Source of the DNA: Microbacterium aerolatum
Lineage (GTDB): Bacteria > Actinomycetota > Actinomycetes > Actinomycetales > Microbacteriaceae
DNA length: 64,000 nucleotides
Assembly: GCF_007988825.1 (NCBI RefSeq)
Contig: NZ_BJUW01000011.1
Location: forward strand, 30,334 to 94,333
Direction: 5' to 3'
The notes below the pieces were generated by a model. That model ran no database searches. It was not told the DNA's origin and was given only the letters and a program-made list of their open reading frames with translations. Shown piece after piece: positions 55,757 to 62,779 of this stretch (within the stretch, counting starts at the first letter, position 1; every line of letters starts with the position of its first letter). A program made the translations under genes and the position numbers.

Positions 55757-57928
55757 TCAGCGCTCGCCGCGCCCCAGCTTCGACGGCCACCAGATCGCCC
55801 GGCCTATGTCGTACGACAGGGCGGGAACCAGCAGCGACCTCACGATGAAGGTGTCCAGCAGCACGCCGAAGGCGACGATGAACGCCAGCTGCACGAGGAA
55901 CAGGATCGGAATCACCGACAGCGCCGCGAAAGTGGCTGCGAGCACGAGGCCGGCCGAGGTGATCACACCGCCCGTGACGGAGAGACCACGCAGGATGCCC
56001 TGACGGGTGCCGTGCTTGAGCGACTCCTCGCGCACCCGCGTCATCAGGAAGATGTTGTAATCGATGCCGAGCGCGACGAGGAACACGAAGCCGTAGAGCG
56101 GCACTGCCGGGTCGGCGCCGGGGAAGTCGAAGATCCCGTTGAACACCAGCGCGGAGACTCCCATCGCGGTGCCGAAGGACAGCACGGTCGTCAGGATCAG
56201 CAGCACCGGTGCGAGGACCGAGCGCAGCAGCAGCATCAGGATCACCAGGATGACGGCGAGGATGATCGGGATGATCAGGTTCCTGTCGTGGATGGACGCA
56301 TCGTTCGTGTCCACCGACGTCGCCGTCACCCCGCCCACCAGGGCGTCGAGGTCGGCCAGGTCCGTGCGCAGATCGCGCACCGTCGTGGCCGCCGCATCGG
56401 AATCCGCGGCATCCGTCAGCGTGCCCTGCAGCATGACGTCGCCGTCGACGACCGTCGGCTCGGGCGCCGGCGTTCCCGGAGGGCCGAACGCGGCGATGCC
56501 GTCCGCTGTCACGCTCGCCGTGCCACTCGGGGAATCAGCCGCGGTGACAGCCACGGAGTCGATCCCGTCGTTGTCGAGGAGCACGTCGGCAGCATCCTGC
56601 AGCGCGTCCTCGGCGACGACGACGTACACCGGGCTGCCCGAACCGCCGGGGAAGTGCTCGCCCAGCGCCACCTGGCCGTCCCGTGCCGCCGATTCGCCGA
56701 GCACCAGATCGGACTGCGGGACGCCGGACGCGTTGAGCTGTGTGGCCCCCGCCGCGCCTGCGACCAGCACGAGCGTGGTCACGATCCAGATCAGACGCGG
56801 GCGGCGCTTGATGCCGGACGCGAGACGCGCCCAGAGCCCCTTGATCGCCATGCCGTTCTCGGCCTCGACGGCTTCCGGCTCGTACTTCGGACGCCGCGGC
56901 CAGAACACCGCGCGACCGAACGCGAACAGCAGCGCCGGCAGCAGCGTGAGCGCTGAGAGCATGGCGAAGATGATGCCGATGGATGCCACCGGTCCGAGCG
57001 TGCTGTTGGATTTCAGGTCGCTCAGCAGGAGGCAGAGAAGGCCGGCGATCACTGTGCCGCCGGAAGCGGCGATCGGTTCGATCGACCCCTTCCACGAGGC
57101 CATGATCGCGGCACCCTTGTCCTTGGTGGAGCGCAGTTCCTCTCGGAACCTCGCGACGAACAGCAGGGAGTAGTCCGTCGCCGCGCCGATCACCAGGATG
57201 AACAGGATGCCCTGGGTCTGGCCGCTCAGCAGCAGGATCTCCCACTTCGCCAGCCACCACACGACCAGCAGTGCGACGCACAGTGCGAACATGCTCGTGG
57301 ACAGGACCACGATCGGCAGCAGCAACGACCGGTAAACCAGGATGAGGATCAGGAAAACGGCGAGCAGAGCGACGCCGAGCAGCAGCCCATCGATTCCCGC
57401 GAAGCCGGCCACCAGGTCGGCCGAGAACCCGGCGGGTCCGGTGACGTACACGGTCACACCAGAGGGGGCGGCGTCGCGCAGTTCGTCATCCAGGGCGGCG
57501 ACGGCGTCGCCGAGGTCGGCATCGCTCGAGATCGGGACGAAGGCCTGCACGGCTCGCCCGTCCTCGGAGGGGATCGCGGGGGACACCTCGTCTGCGATTC
57601 CCTCGACGTCCACGGTCCCGGCGATCGCATCGTCGATCGCTGCGAGCTGCTCCTCATCGAGCTCGGCGTCGCCGACGAAGACGACGATGGCCGGAATCGC
57701 GTCGGAGTCGTTGAACTCGCCGAGCAGTTCTTGAACCTTGGTCGCATCGGCCGATGACGGCAGGTAGCTGGTTTGGTCGTTGGAGGAGACCTCGCCGACC
57801 TTGCCGAACAGGGGGCCGCCGAGGCCCGCGCCGACGAGCCAGGCGATGATGAGGACGGCGGGGATGAGCACACGAGCCCAGGATCGGCGACGCACGCGCA
57901 CACGGGTTTCGGAAGTGCTCTTCGACAT
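55757..57928 (-). CDS. MMPL/RND family transporter
   Basis: 723 residues, 12 membrane helices in two repeats, each with a large extracellular loop. The proton-relay motifs are present: GAATDYSLLFVARFREEL in repeat 1 and LGIDYNIFLMTRVREE in repeat 2. Family members export lipids, siderophores or drugs. Divergent from a MarR gene with a palindromic operator 15 nt before this start, so it is probably repressed by that MarR protein. GAGGGAA lies before the ATG. Confidence 0.93.
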   Translation of the reverse strand: MSKSTSETRVRVRRRSWARVLIPAVLIIAWLVGAGLGGPLFGKVGEVSSNDQTSYLPSSADATKVQELLGEFNDSDAIPAIVVFVGDAELDEEQLAAIDDAIAGTVDVEGIADEVSPAIPSEDGRAVQAFVPISSDADLGDAVAALDDELRDAAPSGVTVYVTGPAGFSADLVAGFAGIDGLLLGVALLAVFLILILVYRSLLLPIVVLSTSMFALCVALLVVWWLAKWEILLLSGQTQGILFILVIGAATDYSLLFVARFREELRSTKDKGAAIMASWKGSIEPIAASGGTVIAGLLCLLLSDLKSNSTLGPVASIGIIFAMLSALTLLPALLFAFGRAVFWPRRPKYEPEAVEAENGMAIKGLWARLASGIKRRPRLIWIVTTLVLVAGAAGATQLNASGVPQSDLVLGESAARDGQVALGEHFPGGSGSPVYVVVAEDALQDAADVLLDNDGIDSVAVTAADSPSGTASVTADGIAAFGPPGTPAPEPTVVDGDVMLQGTLTDAADSDAAATTVRDLRTDLADLDALVGGVTATSVDTNDASIHDRNLIIPIILAVILVILMLLLRSVLAPVLLILTTVLSFGTAMGVSALVFNGIFDFPGADPAVPLYGFVFLVALGIDYNIFLMTRVREESLKHGTRQGILRGLSVTGGVITSAGLVLAATFAALSVIPILFLVQLAFIVAFGVLLDTFIVRSLLVPALSYDIGRAIWWPSKLGRGER

Positions 57929-57942
57929 GTGTTCCCTCGTTT

Positions 57943-57959
57943 ATCTAGCCAGGCTAGAT
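57943..57959. promoter_or_regulatory. perfect 17-bp palindrome, MarR operator
   Basis: ATCTAGCC-A-GGCTAGAT, exact on both sides of the central base, in the 73-bp gap between divergent MMPL and MarR genes. It lies 15 nt before the MMPL start, so binding would block that promoter or its early transcript. Confidence 0.75.
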
Positions 57960-58001
57960 GAAACCCTAGCATGAAGTATTAGTAGGAGTAGCATCGTCAG
58001 C

Positions 58002-58610
58002 ATGCCCGAAGTCCCCTCGGATCCTGAGCCCCTTGACGGCGGCGCGCAGCACCCGTTCTCGTCAGGATCGGCGATCTATGACGTGGATGTCAGCGACCCC
58101 GATGGCGAGCTCATCGACCGCGGTTCGCTGGCGGCATCGGATATCCGTCAGATCAGCGCGCTCATGCGAGCGATGGGCGGGATGCGGGATGCCGAGCAGA
58201 AGCTCTCGGAAGCGTCGCTGCGCTATATGAAGCTCAATCAGACCGACATGCGCGCGCTGCACTTCCTCATCGCGTGCGAGAACAGCGGGGCGGTCGCGAC
58301 TCCGGGGGCGATCACCGCCCACCTCGGCATCTCCACGGCATCCACCACGAAGCTCCTGGACCGCCTCGAACGCGGCGGCCACATCACAAGGTCCCCGCAC
58401 CCGTCTGATCGACGGGCGCTCGCGATCGCCATCACGCCGACCACGCGGCGGTCGGCGATCGAGACGGTAGGGCGTCAGCACGCCCGCAGGTTCACCGCTG
58501 CGGCACGGCTGTCGCCGGCGGAGCGCGAGATCGTCATCCGGTTCCTCGCCGACGTCACGACGGAGATCGCCATCGGCGATGAACCGTGGGCGAACTCCGA
58601 AGACGAGTGA
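58002..58610 (+). CDS. MarR family transcriptional regulator
   Basis: 202 residues. Winged helix with GAITAHLGISTASTTKLLDRLERG and HITRSPHPSDRRALAIAITP, the DNA recognition helix and wing of MarR. An acidic N-terminal extension of about 40 residues is unusual. It diverges from the MMPL pump and probably represses it and itself, releasing on ligand binding. TAGCAT lies 7 nt before the ATG. Confidence 0.92.
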   Translation: MPEVPSDPEPLDGGAQHPFSSGSAIYDVDVSDPDGELIDRGSLAASDIRQISALMRAMGGMRDAEQKLSEASLRYMKLNQTDMRALHFLIACENSGAVATPGAITAHLGISTASTTKLLDRLERGGHITRSPHPSDRRALAIAITPTTRRSAIETVGRQHARRFTAAARLSPAEREIVIRFLADVTTEIAIGDEPWANSEDE

Positions 58611-58616
58611 TCTGAG

Positions 58617-58958
58617 TCAGTGCGCGGCGCGATAGGCCTCGACGACGGTCGCCGGAATACGACCGCGCTCTGAGACCTTGTGGCCGTTCTCATTGGCCCA
58701 TTCGCGGATCGCCGCGGTCTCGGGAGAAGAAGCGGAGCGCTTTCGCGATGATCCGCCGCGGGCGGGCGAAGCGGAGGCGCGCCGGGCCCCCGCGATGTAA
58801 GGCTCGAGCGCCTTTCGGAATGCATCTGCATTCTCGGTGGTCAGGTCGATTTCGTACGCGGTGCTGTTCAGAGAGAAATGAACGGTCTCTCCCTCACCGA
58901 TTCCGAGAATCGTTCCGTCGATGTCATCAACCAGCTGGTGCACAATTCGTCGGGCCAT
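58617..58958 (-). CDS. lsr2: Lsr2 nucleoid-associated protein
   Basis: 113 residues, normal size. N-terminal dimerisation part [16 protein letters not shown] and [17 protein letters not shown]; basic linker; C-terminal DNA-binding domain [21 protein letters not shown] with the RGR AT-hook-like loop that reads AT-rich minor grooves. Lsr2 silences foreign or AT-rich DNA. The upstream region is more AT-rich than its surroundings, consistent with autoregulation. TATGCT, 6 nt and then ATG. Confidence 0.95.
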   Translation of the reverse strand: MARRIVHQLVDDIDGTILGIGEGETVHFSLNSTAYEIDLTTENADAFRKALEPYIAGARRASASPARGGSSRKRSASSPETAAIREWANENGHKVSERGRIPATVVEAYRAAH

Positions 58959-59022
58959 TCCGCCAGCATACGCATTCCGGCGGCAATCATCACGTAATAG
59001 CGTGAAGGCTGCCGGCGGGAAT

Positions 59023-59841
59023 TCAGGGGAGAATTCCCCAGCGCCGTGCGCGTGCGACGGCCGCGTGCCTGGTCGATGCATCCAGCTTCGCCATGGCGGT
59101 TCCGAGATAGGCCTTCACTGTTCCCTCGCGCAGGCCGAGCCTGGAGGCGATTTCGGCATTGGTACTGCCGAGGGCGGCGCACGAGAGCACATCCAGTTCC
59201 CGCGGGGACAGGCGGATCGTGGGGTTCGGCCGCGTGATCGGGCCGGTCGCGGGCTCTGGGACGTCGCCGGCGAATGCGAGAAGACGCCGTTCGAGCTGAC
59301 CGAGCCGCGTCCGCAGCTGGGAGTCGGTGATCTCGGCGGAGATGCTGCGCAGCTCGGCGAAGCTCTCTCGCAGGTCCTCGCGGTCTGCGGGCGTGACCGA
59401 CTGCGCCTGGGGGGCGAGCGCGCGCATCCGGCGCGCGACCTCGTCGCGGATCCGCAATTCGGATGCGACGGCCTCCGCGACGGCCATCGCCGGTGCAGTG
59501 GTCACGCCTCCGACCGGAGCCTCCTGCCATGCGCCGGCGTAGATTACGCCTCGGGAGCGGCCCTCGACAATGATCGGCAACGCCAGCAGCGTGCGCAGTC
59601 CCTCGCCGAGGACGAAGCCGTCGTAGTCGTGCGTGATGTGCTGCGAGGAGCCGTAATCGCTCGTCATGCGGGGGCGCAGCTCGGTCATCGCCCGGCCGCC
59701 CAGGCCGCGGTCGGGCCGGACCTTGAGTCCCTCGATGCTGCGGGTGCGCGCACCGATGATGCTGGTGACCGAGACGGCGCCGTCCTCGAACAGGCCACCG
59801 AACGCCACCGGAAAGCGGGTGCGCTGAGCCAACTCGCGCAC
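59023..59841 (-). CDS. LuxR-type regulator with GAF domain (RamA-like)
   Basis: 272 residues from the first canonical start (GTG); the likely real protein is 285 residues, starting at an ATC at 59880 that has GAGGAG 7 nt upstream. GAF-like domain about 10-150; C-terminal LuxR helix-turn-helix [20 protein letters not shown] and [20 protein letters not shown]. This matches Corynebacterium RamA, an activator of acetate and carbon metabolism. It diverges from DUF485-actP, as expected for a regulator of monocarboxylate uptake. Confidence 0.85.
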   Translation of the reverse strand: MRELAQRTRFPVAFGGLFEDGAVSVTSIIGARTRSIEGLKVRPDRGLGGRAMTELRPRMTSDYGSSQHITHDYDGFVLGEGLRTLLALPIIVEGRSRGVIYAGAWQEAPVGGVTTAPAMAVAEAVASELRIRDEVARRMRALAPQAQSVTPADREDLRESFAELRSISAEITDSQLRTRLGQLERRLLAFAGDVPEPATGPITRPNPTIRLSPRELDVLSCAALGSTNAEIASRLGLREGTVKAYLGTAMAKLDASTRHAAVARARRWGILP

Positions 59842-59906
59842 TGCCTGTGCGACGAGGTCAGCGTCCGGGTCAAGCGCGATCGTTGGGCTCCTCGGGTACC
59901 TACTTT

Positions 59907-59984
59907 CGGGGGTGATGGCAACGTCCCCCGTTTCGTAGCGTCGACCCTACCACTCGCGCGGCCCCCGTCGCGTGGGGATCCCAC
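59907..59984. promoter_or_regulatory. putative RamA-type sites between regulator and actP operon
   Basis: Inverted repeat CGGGGG (59907-59912) / CCCCCG (59925-59930), another C-run GGCCCCCGT near 59960, and GTGGG-GAT-CCCAC (59972-59984). RamA of Corynebacterium binds tandem G4-6 or C4-5 stretches of this kind; the gap holds several. Confidence 0.4.
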
Positions 59985-60002
59985 ATGAGGCAAGGAGGCC
60001 CC

Positions 60003-60350
60003 ATGACTGACCGAATCACCGATGAATCGGCGGGTGCAATCGACTACGTCGCGGTCGAAGAATCCGCACGATTCCAAACGCTGAAGAGAACACAGCGCTC
60101 GTTCATCTTCCCTTTGGCCGCGCTGTTCCTGATCTGGTATTTCGTCTATGTCCTGCTCGGCGCCTATGCGACCGAATTCATGGGCCAGCGCGTATGGGGT
60201 GACATCACCGTCGGGCTTCTGCTCGGGCTCGGACAATTCGTCACCACTTTCGCGATCACGATGGCGTATGTGGCTTTCGCGAACCGAAAGCTCGATCCGA
60301 AGGCGCAGGAGATCCGTGAAGAACTCGAGAAGGTGCAGGCAGGCGCATGA
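60003..60350 (+). CDS. DUF485 small membrane subunit of the acetate/monocarboxylate transporter
   Basis: 115 residues with two membrane helices (about 37-58 and 75-97; FPLAALFLIWYFVYVLLGAY). DUF485 proteins are almost always encoded just upstream of an SSS-family acetate symporter and overlap it by ATGA here. AGGAGG lies 4 nt before the ATG. Homologous to cg0952, the partner of MctC in Corynebacterium; the exact role is not known. Confidence 0.92.
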   Translation: MTDRITDESAGAIDYVAVEESARFQTLKRTQRSFIFPLAALFLIWYFVYVLLGAYATEFMGQRVWGDITVGLLLGLGQFVTTFAITMAYVAFANRKLDPKAQEIREELEKVQAGA

Positions 60351-61981
60351 ATGTCGTTCACATGGCCGCAGCGCCCGCCGGTGAGAACAATCCGGTCCTG
60401 AACATCTCGATCTTCGCGGCATTCGTCGCGGTGACGCTGTTCATCGTGATCCGCGCCAGCCGCAACAACAAGACGGCGGCCGATTACTACGCGGCAGGAC
60501 GTTCGTTCACCGGTCCGCAGAACGGCTTCGCCATTGCCGGCGATTACCTGTCGGCGGCATCGTTCCTCGGAATCTGCGGTGCCATCGCGGTCAACGGATA
60601 TGACGGATTCCTCTACTCGATCGGGTTCCTCGTCGCGTGGCTGGTCGCCCTGCTGCTGGTCGCGGAGCTGATGCGCAACACCGGCAAGTTCACGATGGCC
60701 GATGTGCTGTCGTTCCGATTGAAGCAGCGCCCTGTCCGGATGGCGGCAGCCATCACGACCCTGGCCGTCTGCTTCTTCTACCTGCTCGCGCAGATGGCCG
60801 GCGCCGGTGGTCTGGTCTCGCTGCTGATGGGCATCGACGGCCGCATCGGCCAGTCGATCGTCATCGCCGTGGTCGGCGTCCTGATGATCGTCTACGTCCT
60901 GATCGGCGGGATGAAGGGCACCACCTGGGTACAGATCGTGAAGGCGTTCCTGCTCATCGGCGGCGCCATCGTGATGACGATCTGGGTGCTGGCGATCAAC
61001 GGGTTCAACCTGAACACGCTGCTCGAGTCCGCCGTCGAGGCCTCCCCGCAGGGCGAGGCGATCCTCGCACCGGGACTCCAGTACGGAGCCAACCCGCTGG
61101 ACTTCGTGTCTCTGGGGCTGGCGCTGGTGCTCGGAACGGCGGGTCTGCCGCACGTGCTGATGCGCTTCTACACCGTGCCGACGGCCAAGGAAGCACGCCG
61201 CTCGGTGGTGTGGGCGATCTGGCTGATCGGCGGGTTCTACCTGCTCACCCTGGTGCTCGGCTACGGCGCGGGTGCGCTCGTCGGCCCAGAGGTGATCCAG
61301 GCGGCACCCGGAGGCGTGAACTCCGCCGCACCGCTGCTGGCGCAGTATCTCGGCGGTCCGCTGCTGCTCGGGTTCATCTCGGCGGTCGCATTCGCCACGA
61401 TCCTGGCCGTCGTGGCTGGGCTCACGATCACGGCTGCAGCATCGTTCGCACACGACATCTATGCGAACGTCATCCAGAAGGGCCGCAAGAAGGCAGACGG
61501 GTCGCCGGTGGATGCCGACCCCAACGCCGAGGTGAAGGTCGCGCGCCGCACGGTGATCGTGATCGGCATCCTGGCGATCGTCGGCGGCATCGGCGCGCAG
61601 GGCCAGAACATCGCGTTCCTGGTCGCGCTCGCCTTCGCCGTGGCGGCGTCGGCGAACCTGCCGACGATCCTGTACTCGCTCTTCTGGCGCCGGTTCAACA
61701 CCCGCGGTGCGGTGTGGAGCATGTACGGCGGGCTGGCTTCGGCGATCATCCTGATCGTGCTGTCGCCGGTGTTCTCGGGTTCGGAGACCTCCATGATCCC
61801 GACGATCGACATCGCGATCTGGCCGCTGAACAACCCCGGCATCGTCTCGATCCCGCTCGGGTTCATCCTGGGATGGCTGGGAACGATCACCAGCCGTGCG
61901 GCGGAATCGCGACAGCTCGCCGCCGAGATGGAGGTGCGCTCGCTCACCGGGTTCGGAGCCGAGAAGGCGGTCGAGCACTGA
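60347..61981 (+). CDS. actP: cation/acetate symporter ActP (MctC-like)
   Basis: 544 residues, about 13 membrane helices, sodium:solute symporter family. ADYYAAGRSFTGPQNGFAIA near the start is the family signature, with SAASFLGICGAIAVNGYDGF and GLPHVLMRFYTVPTAKEARR typical of acetate transporters. Takes up short-chain monocarboxylates. The operon with DUF485 and the divergent RamA-like gene fits carbon-source regulation. A perfect terminator follows. Confidence 0.94.
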   Translation: MNVVHMAAAPAGENNPVLNISIFAAFVAVTLFIVIRASRNNKTAADYYAAGRSFTGPQNGFAIAGDYLSAASFLGICGAIAVNGYDGFLYSIGFLVAWLVALLLVAELMRNTGKFTMADVLSFRLKQRPVRMAAAITTLAVCFFYLLAQMAGAGGLVSLLMGIDGRIGQSIVIAVVGVLMIVYVLIGGMKGTTWVQIVKAFLLIGGAIVMTIWVLAINGFNLNTLLESAVEASPQGEAILAPGLQYGANPLDFVSLGLALVLGTAGLPHVLMRFYTVPTAKEARRSVVWAIWLIGGFYLLTLVLGYGAGALVGPEVIQAAPGGVNSAAPLLAQYLGGPLLLGFISAVAFATILAVVAGLTITAAASFAHDIYANVIQKGRKKADGSPVDADPNAEVKVARRTVIVIGILAIVGGIGAQGQNIAFLVALAFAVAASANLPTILYSLFWRRFNTRGAVWSMYGGLASAIILIVLSPVFSGSETSMIPTIDIAIWPLNNPGIVSIPLGFILGWLGTITSRAAESRQLAAEMEVRSLTGFGAEKAVEH

Positions 61982-62022
61982 GCGAGGCGAAGATCGCTCC
62001 CTTGATCGGGGTGATGATCGCT

Positions 62023-62040
62023 CCCTGAGCCTGTCGAAGG
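62023..62040. repeat. copy of the dispersed repeat CCTGAGCCTGTCGAAGG
   Basis: Single copy of the sequence found as an inverted pair after groEL (28280-28328). It again lies directly beside a terminator hairpin. Confidence 0.65.
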
Positions 62041-62043
62041 GCA

Positions 62044-62078
62044 CGAGGACCCCGGCGGCCCACTCGCCGGGGTCCTCG
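62044..62078. terminator. terminator between actP and the methyltransferase-like gene
   Basis: CGAGGACCCCGGCG (62044-62057) and CGCCGGGGTCCTCG (62065-62078), perfect 14-bp stem with a 7-nt loop, between convergent genes. Confidence 0.8.
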
Positions 62079-62082
62079 TCGT

Positions 62083-62619
62083 CTATGTCGCCGCGACGCG
62101 CTTCGCGGGGTCCTTCTCGAGGTCGAGCAGGTATCGCTTGTGCTCCGGGTGCGCCCCGTACTGACCCGGGGTGCCGTCCGAACGCACCACGCGGTGCACG
62201 GGCACGATGATCGAGAACGGTGTCAGCCGGCACGCGGTGCCCACGGCGCGCGCGGCCCCTGGACTCCCCGCGAGCACGGCCACCTCGCCGTAGCTCATCG
62301 TCTCGCCCCATTCGATCGTGGTGATGGCCTGCAGCGCCGACCGGTGGAAGCCCTCCACCAGTCGCCAGTCGAGACTCAGATGGTCGGCGAAGCGCACGGG
62401 CACGCCGGCGAAGTAGTCGTCCAGAAGGTGCGCGAGCTCATCGGCGGCTCCCGGATCGGCGAGCGGCACCTCGTGCAGTCGCGCCGAGATGTCCTCGAGC
62501 AGCCACGGCACCGAAGGGTCGGCCGATTCGGACAGGTCGAGGCGGACGATGCCTTCGTCGGAGAACACCACCAGCGCATCGCCGAAGGGCGTGGGTGCGA
62601 AGTCGTAGCGGAATGTCAT
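62083..62619 (-). CDS. alkyltransferase-like protein (MGMT/Ogt family, catalytic Cys replaced by Val)
   Basis: 178 residues, full length with the N-terminal Ogt domain (TFRYDFAPTPFGDALVVFSD) and the DNA-binding/alkyl-transfer domain: SYGEVAVLAGSPGAARAVG with Arg124 as arginine finger. The catalytic motif PCHR is IVPVHRVV here, so the acceptor Cys is Val141; the conserved Asn of the NP hinge is Thr (LTPF). By analogy with ATL proteins (PWHR, PAHR) it may bind O6-alkylguanine and recruit excision repair instead of removing the group. AGGA precedes the ATG. Confidence 0.85.
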   Translation of the reverse strand: MTFRYDFAPTPFGDALVVFSDEGIVRLDLSESADPSVPWLLEDISARLHEVPLADPGAADELAHLLDDYFAGVPVRFADHLSLDWRLVEGFHRSALQAITTIEWGETMSYGEVAVLAGSPGAARAVGTACRLTPFSIIVPVHRVVRSDGTPGQYGAHPEHKRYLLDLEKDPAKRVAAT

Positions 62620-62779
62620 GAGTCCATCCTGGAACCTCTGCGGATCGCGCGAACGCCGGGAATCCACGAGTGGGGGAGAAGCCGCGAAACGCCCGCCGAT
62701 GTGCAGGAAAAGTGGGCCAATCCCGTGAAACCCGCCCAGGATACAGGGTGGGCGGTTGTCCGGAGCCTAGTCTGTGTAT

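Noticed and set aside
60164..62311. 715-codon open frame opposite actP
   Set aside because: Arg/His/Gln-rich shadow of the symporter; no start signal or domain.
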